A stretch of 64,000 nucleotides of DNA from Parvibacter caecicola (GTDB lineage Bacteria > Actinomycetota > Coriobacteriia > Coriobacteriales > Eggerthellaceae). The position numbers and the translations under genes are program-made. Below, piece by piece: positions 1 through 8,954 of the stretch. A model generated the notes under the pieces. The model was not told the DNA's origin. It saw only the letters and a list, made by a program, of their open reading frames with translations, and did not search any database. The stretch spans positions 1 to 64,000 of the forward strand of contig NZ_QIBY01000004.1 of assembly GCF_003725335.1 (NCBI RefSeq), read 5' to 3'. Position 1 is the first letter of the stretch, and every line of letters begins with the position of its first letter.

Positions 1-133
1 ATTGGAAAGCCGATTGGCTTTCATAAGTTGTCTCTCAAATGGAATCTGCCCTGCCCTCTCGGGCGGGCGGGTCTTCCTAAATCGAAAGTGATGTCACTCT
101 GACTTCTCTCGCGCTCCCCCTCTCGGGGAAGCG

Positions 134-157
134 CTCTGCAGTATCCGGTTCTCAAGG
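134..157 (-). promoter_or_regulatory. boxA-like antitermination motif in rRNA leader
   Basis: Read on the minus strand this segment contains CTTGAGAAC followed by GGATACTGCAG. This resembles the TTTGAGAACTCAA-type boxA of actinobacterial rRNA leaders, which recruits the NusB/S10 antitermination complex. It lies about 45 to 70 nt downstream of the predicted start of the promoter at 201-262. The match is to a remembered consensus and has not been searched. Confidence 0.4.
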
Positions 158-200
158 TGCCGCGGGATGCTCCCGCCGCGCTGCTCTCGCGAGCGGCGCA

Positions 201-262
201 AGGAATAATATTAGCAGCTTTCAAATCAATTGCAAGAACTTTTTTCAAAAAATTTTGCAGTG
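201..262 (-). promoter_or_regulatory. Strong rRNA-type promoter reading leftward out of the window
   Basis: On the minus strand a -35 box TTGCAA (230-235) is followed after 16 nt by a -10 box TAATAT (208-213). Immediately upstream (236-262) is a run of A and T tracts that looks like an UP element and stands out sharply in this GC-rich DNA. No open reading frame follows. About 200 nt of leader runs to the left edge and contains a boxA-like motif, so the likely target is a ribosomal RNA operon outside the window. The promoter is seen directly; the rRNA target is inferred. Confidence 0.6.
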
Positions 263-403
263 GCAAAACTGCCTACTGTGCATCGCTATTCCGCTTCGCT
301 GCACAGCCCGCACCAAAAGTGTGGAGGAAATAAATTAGTACTTTACCTCCGTGAAATCAAGCTCCTATTTTTACCATCACATTTTCTTCACTATCACTTA
401 CGT

Positions 404-441
404 AAAAGAAAACCGCCGGCCCCCACTGCGGGGACCGGCGG
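404..441 (-). terminator. Rho-independent terminator of tyrS
   Basis: The arms CCGCCGG (413-419) and CCGGCGG (435-441), with an inner CCCC/GGGG pairing, form a strong hairpin. On the minus strand it is followed by a U-rich run (404-412). It lies about 35 nt after the tyrS stop codon. The stretch 266-403 between it and the leftward promoter contains nothing else I can identify. Confidence 0.8.
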
Positions 442-476
442 CCTAAGCGGCGCAATAGGCAGGTGCGTGGCTGCAG

Positions 477-1688
477 CTACACCAGGCGCAGGAACTTGCG
501 CTTACCCACCTGGATCTTGGCGCCCTCCAAAAGAGCGGGATCGACGTTGTAGGACTTGGGGGGCAAAGCTTCCCCGTTCACCTTCACCCCTCCCCCGTCG
601 ATGAGGCGACGGGCTTCGCCTACGCTGGGGGCCAGCCCCGCATCGTGCAGCAATTTGGCCACATACACCAGCCCCTCGCTATTGGGGATGAGGTCGGCGG
701 CGAACTGGGGGGCGTCCTCGGGAAAGTCGTGGTTCTTGAACAGGGCGTCGAAGGCTGCTTCTGCTTCCTGGGCCGCCGCGTCGTCGTAATAGGCGGAAAC
801 GATATTGCGGGCCAGGGCGCGCTTCACCTTGTTGGGGTGCAGCTGATCGGCGGCAAGCCCCGCCTCGATTCTATCGATTTCCTCCACCGACTCGTTGGAG
901 GCCAGGCGGTAGTACTTCACAATCATTGGGTCGGGAATAGACATCACCTTGCCGAACATGTCGTTCGGCTCGTCGGTGAGGCCGATGTAGTTGCCGTAGC
1001 TCTTGGACATCTTCTTCACGCCGTCGGTGCCCTCCAGAAGCGGAAGGGTGAGGCACACCTGGGGCTCCATGCCCATCTTTTCCATCAGCTCGCGGCCGGC
1101 CAGCAGGTTAAACAGCTGATCGGTGCCGCCCAGTTCCACGTCTGCCTTGATGACCACCGAATCGTAGGCTTGCATCACCGGGTACAAGAACTCGTGCAGG
1201 CTGATGGGCTGGCTATTCGCGTAGCGGTTGTGGAAGTCGTCGCGCTCAAGGATGCGGGCCACGGTGAAATTGCTGAGCAGTTTCAGCAGATGCTCCATGT
1301 CAAGCGCAAGAATCCACTCGGAGTTGTAGCGCAGGGTGGTCTTTTCAGGATCGAGCACTTTGAAGGCCTGGTCCACGTAGGTTTGGGCGTTCTCTTGAAT
1401 CTGCTGGCGGGAGAGCTGCGGACGAGTGGAGTTGCGGCCAGAGGGGTCGCCGATGAGCGCGGTGCCGTCGCCGATGATGAGGGTTACCTGGTGCCCCAGA
1501 TCTTGGAACTGCCGCAGCTTGCGCAGGGGCACCGCATGGCCCAGGTGGATATCGGGAGCGGTGGGATCTACGCCCAGCTTGATGTTCAGGGGGTTGCCCC
1601 GCTTCAGTTTCTCAAGCAGCGCCGATTCAGGGACAATCTGCGCGGCTCCGGATGCGATAATGTGCAGTTGTTCTTCCGGTGAAAGCAT
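477..1688 (-). CDS. tyrS: Tyrosyl-tRNA synthetase
   Basis: This cytoplasmic class I enzyme charges tRNA-Tyr with tyrosine. The 403-residue protein has the class I signature HLGH at 48-51 and KMSKS at 226-230, with the LGGTDQ tyrosine-pocket segment at 186-191. A C-terminal S4-like RNA-binding domain (SVGEARRLIDGG, roughly 345-400) completes the usual bacterial TyrRS layout and length. The gene ends in a clear terminator. A U32-family gene lies 78 nt upstream on the same strand, so the two may be co-transcribed. I see no T-box leader in the short gap. Confidence 0.95.
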   Translation of the reverse strand: MLSPEEQLHIIASGAAQIVPESALLEKLKRGNPLNIKLGVDPTAPDIHLGHAVPLRKLRQFQDLGHQVTLIIGDGTALIGDPSGRNSTRPQLSRQQIQENAQTYVDQAFKVLDPEKTTLRYNSEWILALDMEHLLKLLSNFTVARILERDDFHNRYANSQPISLHEFLYPVMQAYDSVVIKADVELGGTDQLFNLLAGRELMEKMGMEPQVCLTLPLLEGTDGVKKMSKSYGNYIGLTDEPNDMFGKVMSIPDPMIVKYYRLASNESVEEIDRIEAGLAADQLHPNKVKRALARNIVSAYYDDAAAQEAEAAFDALFKNHDFPEDAPQFAADLIPNSEGLVYVAKLLHDAGLAPSVGEARRLIDGGGVKVNGEALPPKSYNVDPALLEGAKIQVGKRKFLRLV

Positions 1689-1766
1689 GGGCTCTTCCGT
1701 TCCTTCCGTATGTCTTTACTTGCCCGCCAAGGAGCGGTGGTGATTCTAGCACATGGGCCGCTGGGG

Positions 1767-4301
1767 CTAGGAGACCCCGCGATGCAAATGGCCGCTGGTG
1801 GTGTTGGGCATCTTCGCCAGCGAGTTGCCGTCCGCCTGGGCTACCGCCAGCGCCCGCTTCACCCGCCCCACCGCCTGGGCCGTTTCTTCGCCGTTCATCA
1901 GCGTGGAGTCGATGAGGAAGGCAGTGACGCCGGCCGCCAGCAGCTGCGGGATGTCGGGCACGATGTCCAGCTGCACCGAGTTGTAGAGATGGCTGCGGCC
2001 CAGGGCATCGGTAACCACCGGGAACTCGTAGCCCTTGCGATCGCGCAGTACATGGGCGCCCTTGCGGCGGGTACAGCTGTCGCAGTTCTGGGCGCAGGGG
2101 CCCTTGGCCATCAACAGGCAGTGCTCGCAGGTCATGAGCTCTTGGGCGCCGATTACGGTAAGGCCCAGCTCCAGCGGCCGTACATCCCCCAGTTGCTTGA
2201 TTTGCCCCAAGGTGAGCTCGGGGGAAAGCCAAGCGCGGCTGGCCCCGAAATCGGCGGCCGCCTGCAGGGCGGGAAGGTTGCAAAGCGGCAGGTGCGGGCC
2301 CACTGCCACCACGGCTTTGGTGGCAGTGGCGGCCTCCAGCCCGCCCAGGCTGTCCACGAACAAACTGTCGGCGCTCGCGATGGCGGAAGCCGCCGGGTTG
2401 GCGGGGTCGGAAAGGGCGCTCTCCCGCGTGCCTTCGCAAGATTCGTGACGGACCACCGGCAGTGCCAGCGTGCACTGCTTGGGGTAGCCGGCGCTCTCCA
2501 CGTTGGCGCTGAGAACGCCGGCTACCTGGGCGGTTCCCCGGCGGTAGTTCAGGGCGGGCACGATGATCTCTGCGGCGCCGGCCCGCTTCGCCGCCCGGGC
2601 GCACACGGGGTTGGTGGCCCATACGGCTATGGTGCAACGCCCCAGCTCCTTGCGCTGCGGAGCCGGCTCCTTCTCCACCTTGGGAAGGCGCCGCTGCTTC
2701 CAGGGGGCCAAAAGAGCCTCGGTGAGCCGATCAAGCGCCTGGGCGCGCACGTGGTGCAACGTGGAAAAGCCCATGCCGGCCCTCTCGTCGAGGTGGAGCC
2801 GGAAAGAGGCGATGCAGTAAGGGGTCTGCCCCAAGCGATCGATATGGGCCTGCACCCCCTCCGCATCCAAAGGGCGGGAGCGGGCGGGCTCCACCACCGG
2901 GCCTTCCGCCTCCACGGGGCCGGGCGCGGCGCTAAATTCGGCCAAACGGCAAAGCATGCGACGCTGCACCGGCGAGATGTCGGGGCTGCTCGGATCGGCG
3001 AGGGCGAACCGCACGGACACCGGCTGCCCCATCTCGATAGTGGCGTCGCAGGCAAGGGGGATGCGCGGCGCCAGGGCATCGTCGTCGAAAGCGGCTTCGG
3101 CGCTGCGAACGCGAAACACCCGGTCGCCGGTGGCAACGCCGGGCAGCGCCGCCGGAGCGAAGGGGGCAAGCCTCCCCTCTCCCGTGAAATGATCGACGGT
3201 GAGGGTAAGGGGCTGATGGCCTTTGCGGGTCCAGAACTCCACCACGTCGCCCGGCATCAGCGGTTTGGCAGACTTCAGCACCAGCTTGCCGCCCTTGGCA
3301 GAAGCCATCTTCCCCACGGGCACGCCGCGGTTGTTCGGCCGCTGGTAACTCATGATGTCGTTGCCCCGCTGGCCAGACAGATAGGCGGTGGTGAACCCGC
3401 GGGAGAACGTGGCCGCCAGCTGCTCTTGCTCTTGGGGACTGGCGGCGCCGGTGCCCGCGGCCGCCAGTTCGCGATCGAGCAGACGGCGGTAGGTGGACAC
3501 CACGCTGAACACGTATTCCGGCGACTTCATGCGCCCCTCTATCTTGAGGGAGGAAACCCCGGCGGCCACCAATTCGGGAAGCAATGGAGCAGATGAGAGG
3601 TCTTTGGGGGAAAGCAGGTGCTCGCCGGCCACATCGGCCGACTTGCCGGTGCTGCAGTCCACCAGCTGGTAGGGCAGCCGGCAAGCCTGGGCGCACAGCC
3701 CGCGATTGGCGGAGCGGCCGCCGATCATCGACGACATGAAGCACTGGCCGGAGTAGCAAATGCAGAGCGCCCCGTGGGCGAAGGCTTCCACCTCCATCCC
3801 CATCTCACCGGCCGCCTGGGCGAGGATGCCGATTTCGCACAGATTGAGCTCGCGGCCTAGGGTGACGCGCTTGGCCCCCAGCCGCGCGGCGGCGGCCAGA
3901 CCGTCCAGATCGAGGGTGTTCATCTGGGTGGACGCGTGCACCCGCGCCTGGGGCAAGGTTTTCCGCAAGCGGGAGGCCAGGCCGATGTCCTGCACAATGA
4001 AGGCATCGGCGCCAGCGCGCCATGCTTGGCGGGCGCATTCGAGGGCGGCGTTCATTTCTTCCGGCAGAATGACCACGTTGAGGGCTACGTACACGGCAAC
4101 GCCGCGCAAATGGGCGTAGTCGCAGGCCTCCTCCAGGGTTTCCAGGGTGAAGTTGTCGGCATTGCGACGGGCGTTGAACTCATCGAGCCCCAAATACACC
4201 GCGTCGGCCCCTGCGGCCACAGCGGCGTGGAGGGCCGTCATGTTTCCGGCGGGCGCCAGCAGCTCAACTGACTTGCGGCCTTCGGCGATTCCGTTGTCCA
4301 T
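1767..4301 (-). CDS. Large U32 peptidase-family protein (RlhA/YdcP-like)
   Basis: This 844-residue protein begins with the typical U32 opening (VELLAPAGN, 12-20; GADAVYLG, 31-38). It carries the family signature EAFAHGALCICYSGQC at 172-187, with further cysteines at 203 and 207, and more cysteines near the C-terminus (CEHC, CAQNCDSC). U32 proteins of this long type in Escherichia coli (RlhA) act in hydroxylation of 23S rRNA, and the conserved cysteines are thought to bind an iron-sulfur cluster; proteolysis is not established for most members. The length exceeds RlhA (about 650 residues) because of an extra C-terminal region. The upstream hairpin at 4328-4354 separates it from the lipoprotein gene. 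The exact RNA target here is unknown. Confidence 0.8.
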   Translation of the reverse strand: MDNGIAEGRKSVELLAPAGNMTALHAAVAAGADAVYLGLDEFNARRNADNFTLETLEEACDYAHLRGVAVYVALNVVILPEEMNAALECARQAWRAGADAFIVQDIGLASRLRKTLPQARVHASTQMNTLDLDGLAAAARLGAKRVTLGRELNLCEIGILAQAAGEMGMEVEAFAHGALCICYSGQCFMSSMIGGRSANRGLCAQACRLPYQLVDCSTGKSADVAGEHLLSPKDLSSAPLLPELVAAGVSSLKIEGRMKSPEYVFSVVSTYRRLLDRELAAAGTGAASPQEQEQLAATFSRGFTTAYLSGQRGNDIMSYQRPNNRGVPVGKMASAKGGKLVLKSAKPLMPGDVVEFWTRKGHQPLTLTVDHFTGEGRLAPFAPAALPGVATGDRVFRVRSAEAAFDDDALAPRIPLACDATIEMGQPVSVRFALADPSSPDISPVQRRMLCRLAEFSAAPGPVEAEGPVVEPARSRPLDAEGVQAHIDRLGQTPYCIASFRLHLDERAGMGFSTLHHVRAQALDRLTEALLAPWKQRRLPKVEKEPAPQRKELGRCTIAVWATNPVCARAAKRAGAAEIIVPALNYRRGTAQVAGVLSANVESAGYPKQCTLALPVVRHESCEGTRESALSDPANPAASAIASADSLFVDSLGGLEAATATKAVVAVGPHLPLCNLPALQAAADFGASRAWLSPELTLGQIKQLGDVRPLELGLTVIGAQELMTCEHCLLMAKGPCAQNCDSCTRRKGAHVLRDRKGYEFPVVTDALGRSHLYNSVQLDIVPDIPQLLAAGVTAFLIDSTLMNGEETAQAVGRVKRALAVAQADGNSLAKMPNTTSGHLHRGVS

Positions 4302-4327
4302 AGTGGTTCCTGTTCTTGATCGGTCAT

Positions 4328-4354
4328 AGAAAAAGCGGCCCCGCGAGGCCGCTT
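4328..4354 (-). terminator. Terminator downstream of lipoprotein gene
   Basis: The arms AAGCGGCC (4333-4340) and GGCCGCTT (4347-4354) form an 8-bp hairpin. On the minus strand it is followed directly by five T residues. It lies about 100 nt after the lipoprotein stop and about 27 nt before the start of the U32 gene. Confidence 0.7.
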
Positions 4355-4455
4355 GATGTCAGCTTTTCCTCTTGCCCATTATCACAGGTTCGGGAAAAGG
4401 GGCACGCCGCAAGAGGGGCGGCTCGCTTTTTTCCCAGACAAGCGGACGGGCGGCC

Positions 4456-4980
4456 TTACTGGTCGGAGCGCAGCTCGGTAACCTTTTGGTCGCCGGCCCT
4501 GAGCGCCTGCAGCCCCGTGTCGTAGGCGGACTGGATGGAGGACAGCCGCTGCTCATAGGTGGAGTAATCGAAGGGCTGCTGGTCGGTGGCCGAGTCGATC
4601 TCGGTGTAGAGATCCACGTAGCCGCTGAGGGCCTCTTTCAGCGAGGCGCAACCGTCGGAATAGTACTCCTGCACTTCCTTGAGGGCCTCGGGCGGCTGCA
4701 GCTGATCCAGTTTGTCCAGTGCGGCGAAGGCGCCGTCGGCCTGGGTTCGCATGGACACCACGTCGTTGCGGGACACCGCGTCGTCGAAAGCCCCCAGCTT
4801 GGTGCTGAGCTCTTCCACCGCCTGGTTCACCTGGGCCATGTACTGGCTGTTGGCGTTGGCGTTCTCGCCGGTTGCCGCCTGCTGCGGGCCGGCAACGCAT
4901 CCGGCCAGCGCGAGGACAAGCCCCGCCACGGCCGCCAGGGCCAACACTTGCTTGCATGCGCTTTTCAGCACCTTCTGCAT
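4456..4980 (-). CDS. Predicted lipoprotein of unknown function
   Basis: The 174-residue product has a basic start, a hydrophobic core and a lipobox LALAGC ending at Cys28, so it should be lipidated and held on the outer face of the membrane. The mature part is acidic and mostly helical, with regularly spaced leucines and alanines, and has no motif I recognise. AGGAGA sits 6 nt upstream of the ATG. The next gene upstream is a class A penicillin-binding protein on the same strand about 160 nt away, which hints at an envelope role, but nothing in the sequence gives a specific function. Confidence 0.75.
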   Translation of the reverse strand: MQKVLKSACKQVLALAAVAGLVLALAGCVAGPQQAATGENANANSQYMAQVNQAVEELSTKLGAFDDAVSRNDVVSMRTQADGAFAALDKLDQLQPPEALKEVQEYYSDGCASLKEALSGYVDLYTEIDSATDQQPFDYSTYEQRLSSIQSAYDTGLQALRAGDQKVTELRSDQ

Positions 4981-5141
4981 GTTTCATCTCCTATTCGCAA
5001 CTGCCTTCTGGCAAAGCAGCATCGGGATGGCCCAACGCCGCTTGCGGATTTCAATCACTAAGGGTAGCGCTTCCGCCCTGTCCCTTTCCAGACGGGCGCT
5101 GGTGCGTAATCGCACCGTTTCCCCGCGCGCCGGCCCAGGGC

Positions 5142-7355
5142 TTACTGCCCCTCTCCCCCACCTGAGGGAGGGCCGGGATCGGGCTCGACAGGAGGGTCGG
5201 GCTCGGTGGGCGGGTCGGGCTGAACAGGAGGATCGGGCTCGGTGGGCTGGGGATCAACCGGCACCGGCTCTTGGGGCCCCCCGTTGGCGCCGCCATTGGG
5301 CTCAGTGGGATCGGTGGGCTCGGTGGGCTCGGTGGGCTCGGTGGGGTCCTCCTCTTCCGGCTCCTCCTCATTGTCCACCTCGTTTCCCGACTTGCTACCG
5401 AAATAACCGCCGATATGGTACTCGGAATTGTAGTAGTTCTTGTCGTACTGGGGCTTGTCCGCAGTGGGGAACTGCTCCAGGTTGTTGGGATCGAGCACCT
5501 GGTTCAGGAAGTTAGCGAACACGTCCGCCACCTTCCAGCCATCGGGCATGCGCTCGGCGTCCACGTAGTCGCTGCGGTCACCCATCCAGATGGCAACCGA
5601 GTACTGGGGGGTAATGCCGCAGAACCACACGTCGGCGTACTCGTCGGTGGTGCCGGTTTTGCCGGCGGCCACCTGGCCCGACTTCAGGCGGGCGGCGCGG
5701 CCGGTGCCGTCGCCGGCGGTAATCACGCCCTCCATCACCTCAACGGTGGCAGCGGCAACCTCCGGGGAAACCACCCGCTCACCTTCGGGATCATTGTTGT
5801 CCACGATGGTGTTGCCCTTGCTGTCCACGATGCGCTCGATGCACTCGGCGTCGTAGTGGATGCCGCCGTTGGCCAAAGTGGCATAAGCGTCGGCCATTTC
5901 CAGCGGAGTGACCGAAGAGGTGCCCAGCGTAATGGAGCCGGTTTCGGTAAGAGTGGATTCGATGCCCAGGCGATAGGCCATATCCGCCACCTTCATGGGG
6001 TGGATGGCCATGCACAGGCGGGCGAAGGCGGTGTTCGACGACACGTGGAATGCGCTGGCAATGGTACGGGTGCCGTAGTCGATGTTGCCGTAGTTGTGCA
6101 ACTTCCAACCGGGGAACTCCACCTCGCGCCCGGCGTCCACCAGCAAGTTGGGGTCGATACCCTCTTCGATGGCGGCGGCCAACGTGAAGGTTTTGAAGCT
6201 CGATCCCGCCTGACGGCCGGTGCCGCCCGTGCCAGTTGCCATGTTCACCTGGGTTTCCTGGAAATCCTTGCCGCCCACCATGGCGCGGATGAAGCCGTTG
6301 TCGGGATCGATGGCCACCATGGAAACCTCGAAGGGCTCCCCGATGTCGTCCTCCTTTTCCTTGGCCGCGGCTTCGGCCGCCTTCTGCACATCCACATCGA
6401 GGGTGGTGTACACCGAAAGGCCGCCCTTGAAGATCTCATCGCGGGAGTAGGCGTACTTGCCCGAAGCGCTGGTGAGCTGGTCGCGCACGTAAGCGGTGAA
6501 GTAGTCGTAGGCCAGGATGCCGTTCTGGGACTGCTCGTGCACGTTCAGCACAATGGGCTCTTGCTTGGCGGCATCCGCCTCCTCGCGGGTGATGACGTTG
6601 TTGGACATCATGCGGTCCAGCACCACGTTGCGACGCTTTGTGCACTGGTCGATGTTGTCGATGGGGTTGTTGTAGGTGGGCGACTGCGGGATGCCGATGA
6701 GGGTGGCCGCCTCCACCAGGGTGAGGTCCTTCGCCGACTTGGAGAAGTAGCGCTGCGAAGCCGCCTCGATGCCGTAAGCGCCCGAACCGTAGTTGATGGT
6801 GTTCAGGTACATCAGCAGGATTTCGTCTTTGGTGTACTTCTCCTCCAGCTTCATGGAGATGTAGGCTTCGCGCACCTTGCGGGCCAGCGTGATGTCGTTC
6901 ATCTCGTCGCTTAAGATGGTGTTGCGCACGAACTGCTGGGTGATGGTGGAAGCGCCCTCCAGCTGGCCTCCCATCAGGTTGTTCACCAACGCGCGGCCGA
7001 TGCCCCACAAGTCCACGCCGCCGTGGCTGTAGAAGCGCTCGTCCTCAGTGGCCACAGTGCCCTTCAGAACGTAGTCGCTGATTTGGTCGATGGCCACCGG
7101 CTCGCGGAACTCCAGCTGGAACTCCGCCAGCACCGTGGTGCCGTCGCTGGCGTACACCACCGTGGGCAGCGACGCGTTGTAGGCGTCGGCGTCGGCGTAG
7201 TCGGGCAAGTCCTCCAACCACGTGTTCATTACGGAAATGGCGCCGAAACCCAGCGCTGCGATAACGGCCACGATGATGGTGATCACCATCAGGAAGCCGG
7301 TTTTCTTTTGACTGATCGTTGTGCCGGGGCGGCCTTTCATAGCCCGAGAACCCAT
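5142..7355 (-). CDS. Class A penicillin-binding protein (transglycosylase/transpeptidase)
   Basis: This bifunctional enzyme polymerises and cross-links peptidoglycan outside the membrane. A cytoplasmic N-terminus is followed by one membrane helix (about 20-40). The GT51 domain shows EDERFYSHGG and the ASTITQQ motif. The transpeptidase domain shows SSFK (active serine), SSN and KTGTT. The acidic, proline-rich tail consists of PTE/PTD and PDPP repeats and probably lies in or across the wall. I chose the ATG at 7355 (737 residues) because GGAGGTG lies just before it; an in-frame start 42 nt upstream lacks a ribosome site. Class A PBPs with disordered tails are common in Gram-positive bacteria. 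Which PBP paralogue this is cannot be told. Confidence 0.93.
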   Translation of the reverse strand: MGSRAMKGRPGTTISQKKTGFLMVITIIVAVIAALGFGAISVMNTWLEDLPDYADADAYNASLPTVVYASDGTTVLAEFQLEFREPVAIDQISDYVLKGTVATEDERFYSHGGVDLWGIGRALVNNLMGGQLEGASTITQQFVRNTILSDEMNDITLARKVREAYISMKLEEKYTKDEILLMYLNTINYGSGAYGIEAASQRYFSKSAKDLTLVEAATLIGIPQSPTYNNPIDNIDQCTKRRNVVLDRMMSNNVITREEADAAKQEPIVLNVHEQSQNGILAYDYFTAYVRDQLTSASGKYAYSRDEIFKGGLSVYTTLDVDVQKAAEAAAKEKEDDIGEPFEVSMVAIDPDNGFIRAMVGGKDFQETQVNMATGTGGTGRQAGSSFKTFTLAAAIEEGIDPNLLVDAGREVEFPGWKLHNYGNIDYGTRTIASAFHVSSNTAFARLCMAIHPMKVADMAYRLGIESTLTETGSITLGTSSVTPLEMADAYATLANGGIHYDAECIERIVDSKGNTIVDNNDPEGERVVSPEVAAATVEVMEGVITAGDGTGRAARLKSGQVAAGKTGTTDEYADVWFCGITPQYSVAIWMGDRSDYVDAERMPDGWKVADVFANFLNQVLDPNNLEQFPTADKPQYDKNYYNSEYHIGGYFGSKSGNEVDNEEEPEEEDPTEPTEPTEPTDPTEPNGGANGGPQEPVPVDPQPTEPDPPVQPDPPTEPDPPVEPDPGPPSGGGEGQ
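5311..5346 (-). repeat. Four tandem 9-nt units in the PBP tail
   Basis: The unit TCGGTGGGC (plus strand) is repeated four times, the last with one change, and encodes the PTE tripeptide repeats of the PBP tail. Perfect 9-nt tandem units can gain or lose copies by slippage without shifting the frame, so tail length may vary between strains. Confidence 0.85.
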
Positions 7356-7477
7356 GATCACCTCCACATAGTAAATGTCGGGTTCGTATTCTACCATCGC
7401 AGCTTTGCGCGCATAGGTTCTCTACGATTCCGCGATAAAACGCCAACAAGGCGGCAACGGCAGCCCGGGGAAGCATC

Positions 7478-7507
7478 ACAAAAAAAGCCCCGAACGAATC
7501 GGGGCCT
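7478..7507 (-). terminator. Terminator of the argG-argH unit
   Basis: The arms GCCCCGA (7487-7493) and TCGGGGC (7499-7505) form a compact hairpin. On the minus strand it is followed by a run of T residues (7481-7486). It lies about 30 nt after the argH stop codon. Confidence 0.85.
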
Positions 7508-7535
7508 TTGAGGGCGATATGGGAATGGGGCGCCA

Positions 7536-8924
7536 CTAGAGGGCGGCGGCGTCTGACTCCAGTTGCTGTTGGGCTTCGGCCATCTGCACCTTCACCGCTT
7601 CGTGGCCGGTGCCGCCGTAGGTGGTGCGGGCGGCCACGATGACGGGCAGATCCAGGCATCCGGCGATGTCCGCCTCGAAAAGCGGGCTCTCGTTTTGGAA
7701 GTCCTCCAGGGTGAGGTCTTCCAGGCCGCAGCCCCGCTGCTCGCACAGGAGCACCAGGTGCCCCACCGCCTCGTGGGCCTGGCGGAAGGGCAGCCCCTTT
7801 TTCGCCAGGTAGTCGGCCACATCGGTGGCGGCCATGTAGCCCTTCTTCGCTTGGGCCATCATGGCCCCGCCGTTCACCGTCATGGTGGCCACCATACCCG
7901 CCGCGCAGCGGTAGCAGTCCTCCAGCGTATCGGCGGCGTCCATGGCCCCTTCCTTGTCTTCCTGCAGGTCTTTGTTGTAGGCCAGCGGCAGCGATTTCAG
8001 CGTCATCATGAGCGCCATCAGGTCGCCCACCACCCGGCCCGACTTCCCCCGAATCAGCTCCGCGAAGTCCGAGTTTTTCTTCTGGGGCATGATGGAGGAG
8101 CCGGTGGAATAGCTGTCGGCCATGGTAACGAAACCGAATTCGCTGGACGACCACAGGATGAGCTCTTCGCACAGGCGCGAAAGGTGCAGGCACGACACGC
8201 TGCAGGCGTAGATGAGGTCCAGCAGGAAGTCGCGGTCGGACACGGCGTCCAGCGAGTTGGGGATGGGGCGTGCGAACCCCAGCGCCTGGGTGGTGGCAAA
8301 GCGGTCGAGGGGGTAGGTGGTGCCCGCCAGAGCCGCCGCCCCCAGCGGGTTGGCGTCCGCCGCCTTGCGGGCAGCGGCCAGGCGCTCGAAATCGCGGGCC
8401 AGCATCCAGGTATAGGCCATCAGGTGATGGGAGAACAGCACCGGCTGAGCGTGCTGCAGGTGCGTGTAGCCGGGCATCACCGCATCGGGGTGCTGCTGCG
8501 CCTTTTCCAGCAGCGTACGGCGCAATTCAAGGTTGGCCTCCATCAGCTGGCCGGCCCGCTTCTTCATGTACAGGCGCGTGTCGGTAGCCACTTGGTCGTT
8601 ACGGCTGCGGCCGGTGTGCAGTCGCTTCCCGGCATCGCCGATGCGCTGGGTGAGCACGCTTTCGATGGACATGTGGATGTCCTCGTTGTTGATGTCGAAG
8701 GGAAACTCCTCCGCTTCGATTTCCCCTCTGATGGCGGCCAGCCCCTCCGCGATGGCCTCGGCATCCTGGGCGCTGATCACCCCTTGCTGGGCCAGCATGG
8801 CGCTGTGGGCCAAAGAGCCGGCAATGTCTTCGGCGTACATCTTCTTGTCCACGGGCAGCGATGCGCCGAAACGCTGGGTGAACTCCCCCACCTGCTCCTG
8901 GAACCGGCCAGACCAAAGTGCCAT
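7536..8924 (-). CDS. argH: Argininosuccinate lyase
   Basis: Catalyses the last step of arginine synthesis, splitting argininosuccinate into arginine and fumarate in the cytoplasm. The 462-residue protein has the superfamily signature GSSIMPQKKN at 275-284, with the catalytic-loop serine. It also has TGRSRNDQ (104-111) and the GYTHLQHAQP segment (152-161) bearing the conserved histidine. Length is normal for ArgH. The start at 8924 follows an AAGGA ribosome site and lies 30 nt after argG, so argG and argH form one transcription unit closed by a terminator. Confidence 0.96.
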   Translation of the reverse strand: MALWSGRFQEQVGEFTQRFGASLPVDKKMYAEDIAGSLAHSAMLAQQGVISAQDAEAIAEGLAAIRGEIEAEEFPFDINNEDIHMSIESVLTQRIGDAGKRLHTGRSRNDQVATDTRLYMKKRAGQLMEANLELRRTLLEKAQQHPDAVMPGYTHLQHAQPVLFSHHLMAYTWMLARDFERLAAARKAADANPLGAAALAGTTYPLDRFATTQALGFARPIPNSLDAVSDRDFLLDLIYACSVSCLHLSRLCEELILWSSSEFGFVTMADSYSTGSSIMPQKKNSDFAELIRGKSGRVVGDLMALMMTLKSLPLAYNKDLQEDKEGAMDAADTLEDCYRCAAGMVATMTVNGGAMMAQAKKGYMAATDVADYLAKKGLPFRQAHEAVGHLVLLCEQRGCGLEDLTLEDFQNESPLFEADIAGCLDLPVIVAARTTYGGTGHEAVKVQMAEAQQQLESDAAAL

Positions 8925-8954
8925 CGAATTATCCTTCCTTACCGCGCGAAACCG

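Noticed and set aside
1689-1766. T-box leader before tyrS
   Set aside because: The 78-nt gap is too short and lacks the T-box sequence.
1710-3596. A 628-codon open frame on the plus strand opposite the U32 gene
   Set aside because: Shadow of a clear U32 protein; low-complexity composition and no motifs.
5100-5115. GGTGCG/CGCACC hairpin after the PBP gene as terminator
   Set aside because: It is followed by GC-rich sequence without a U-tract.
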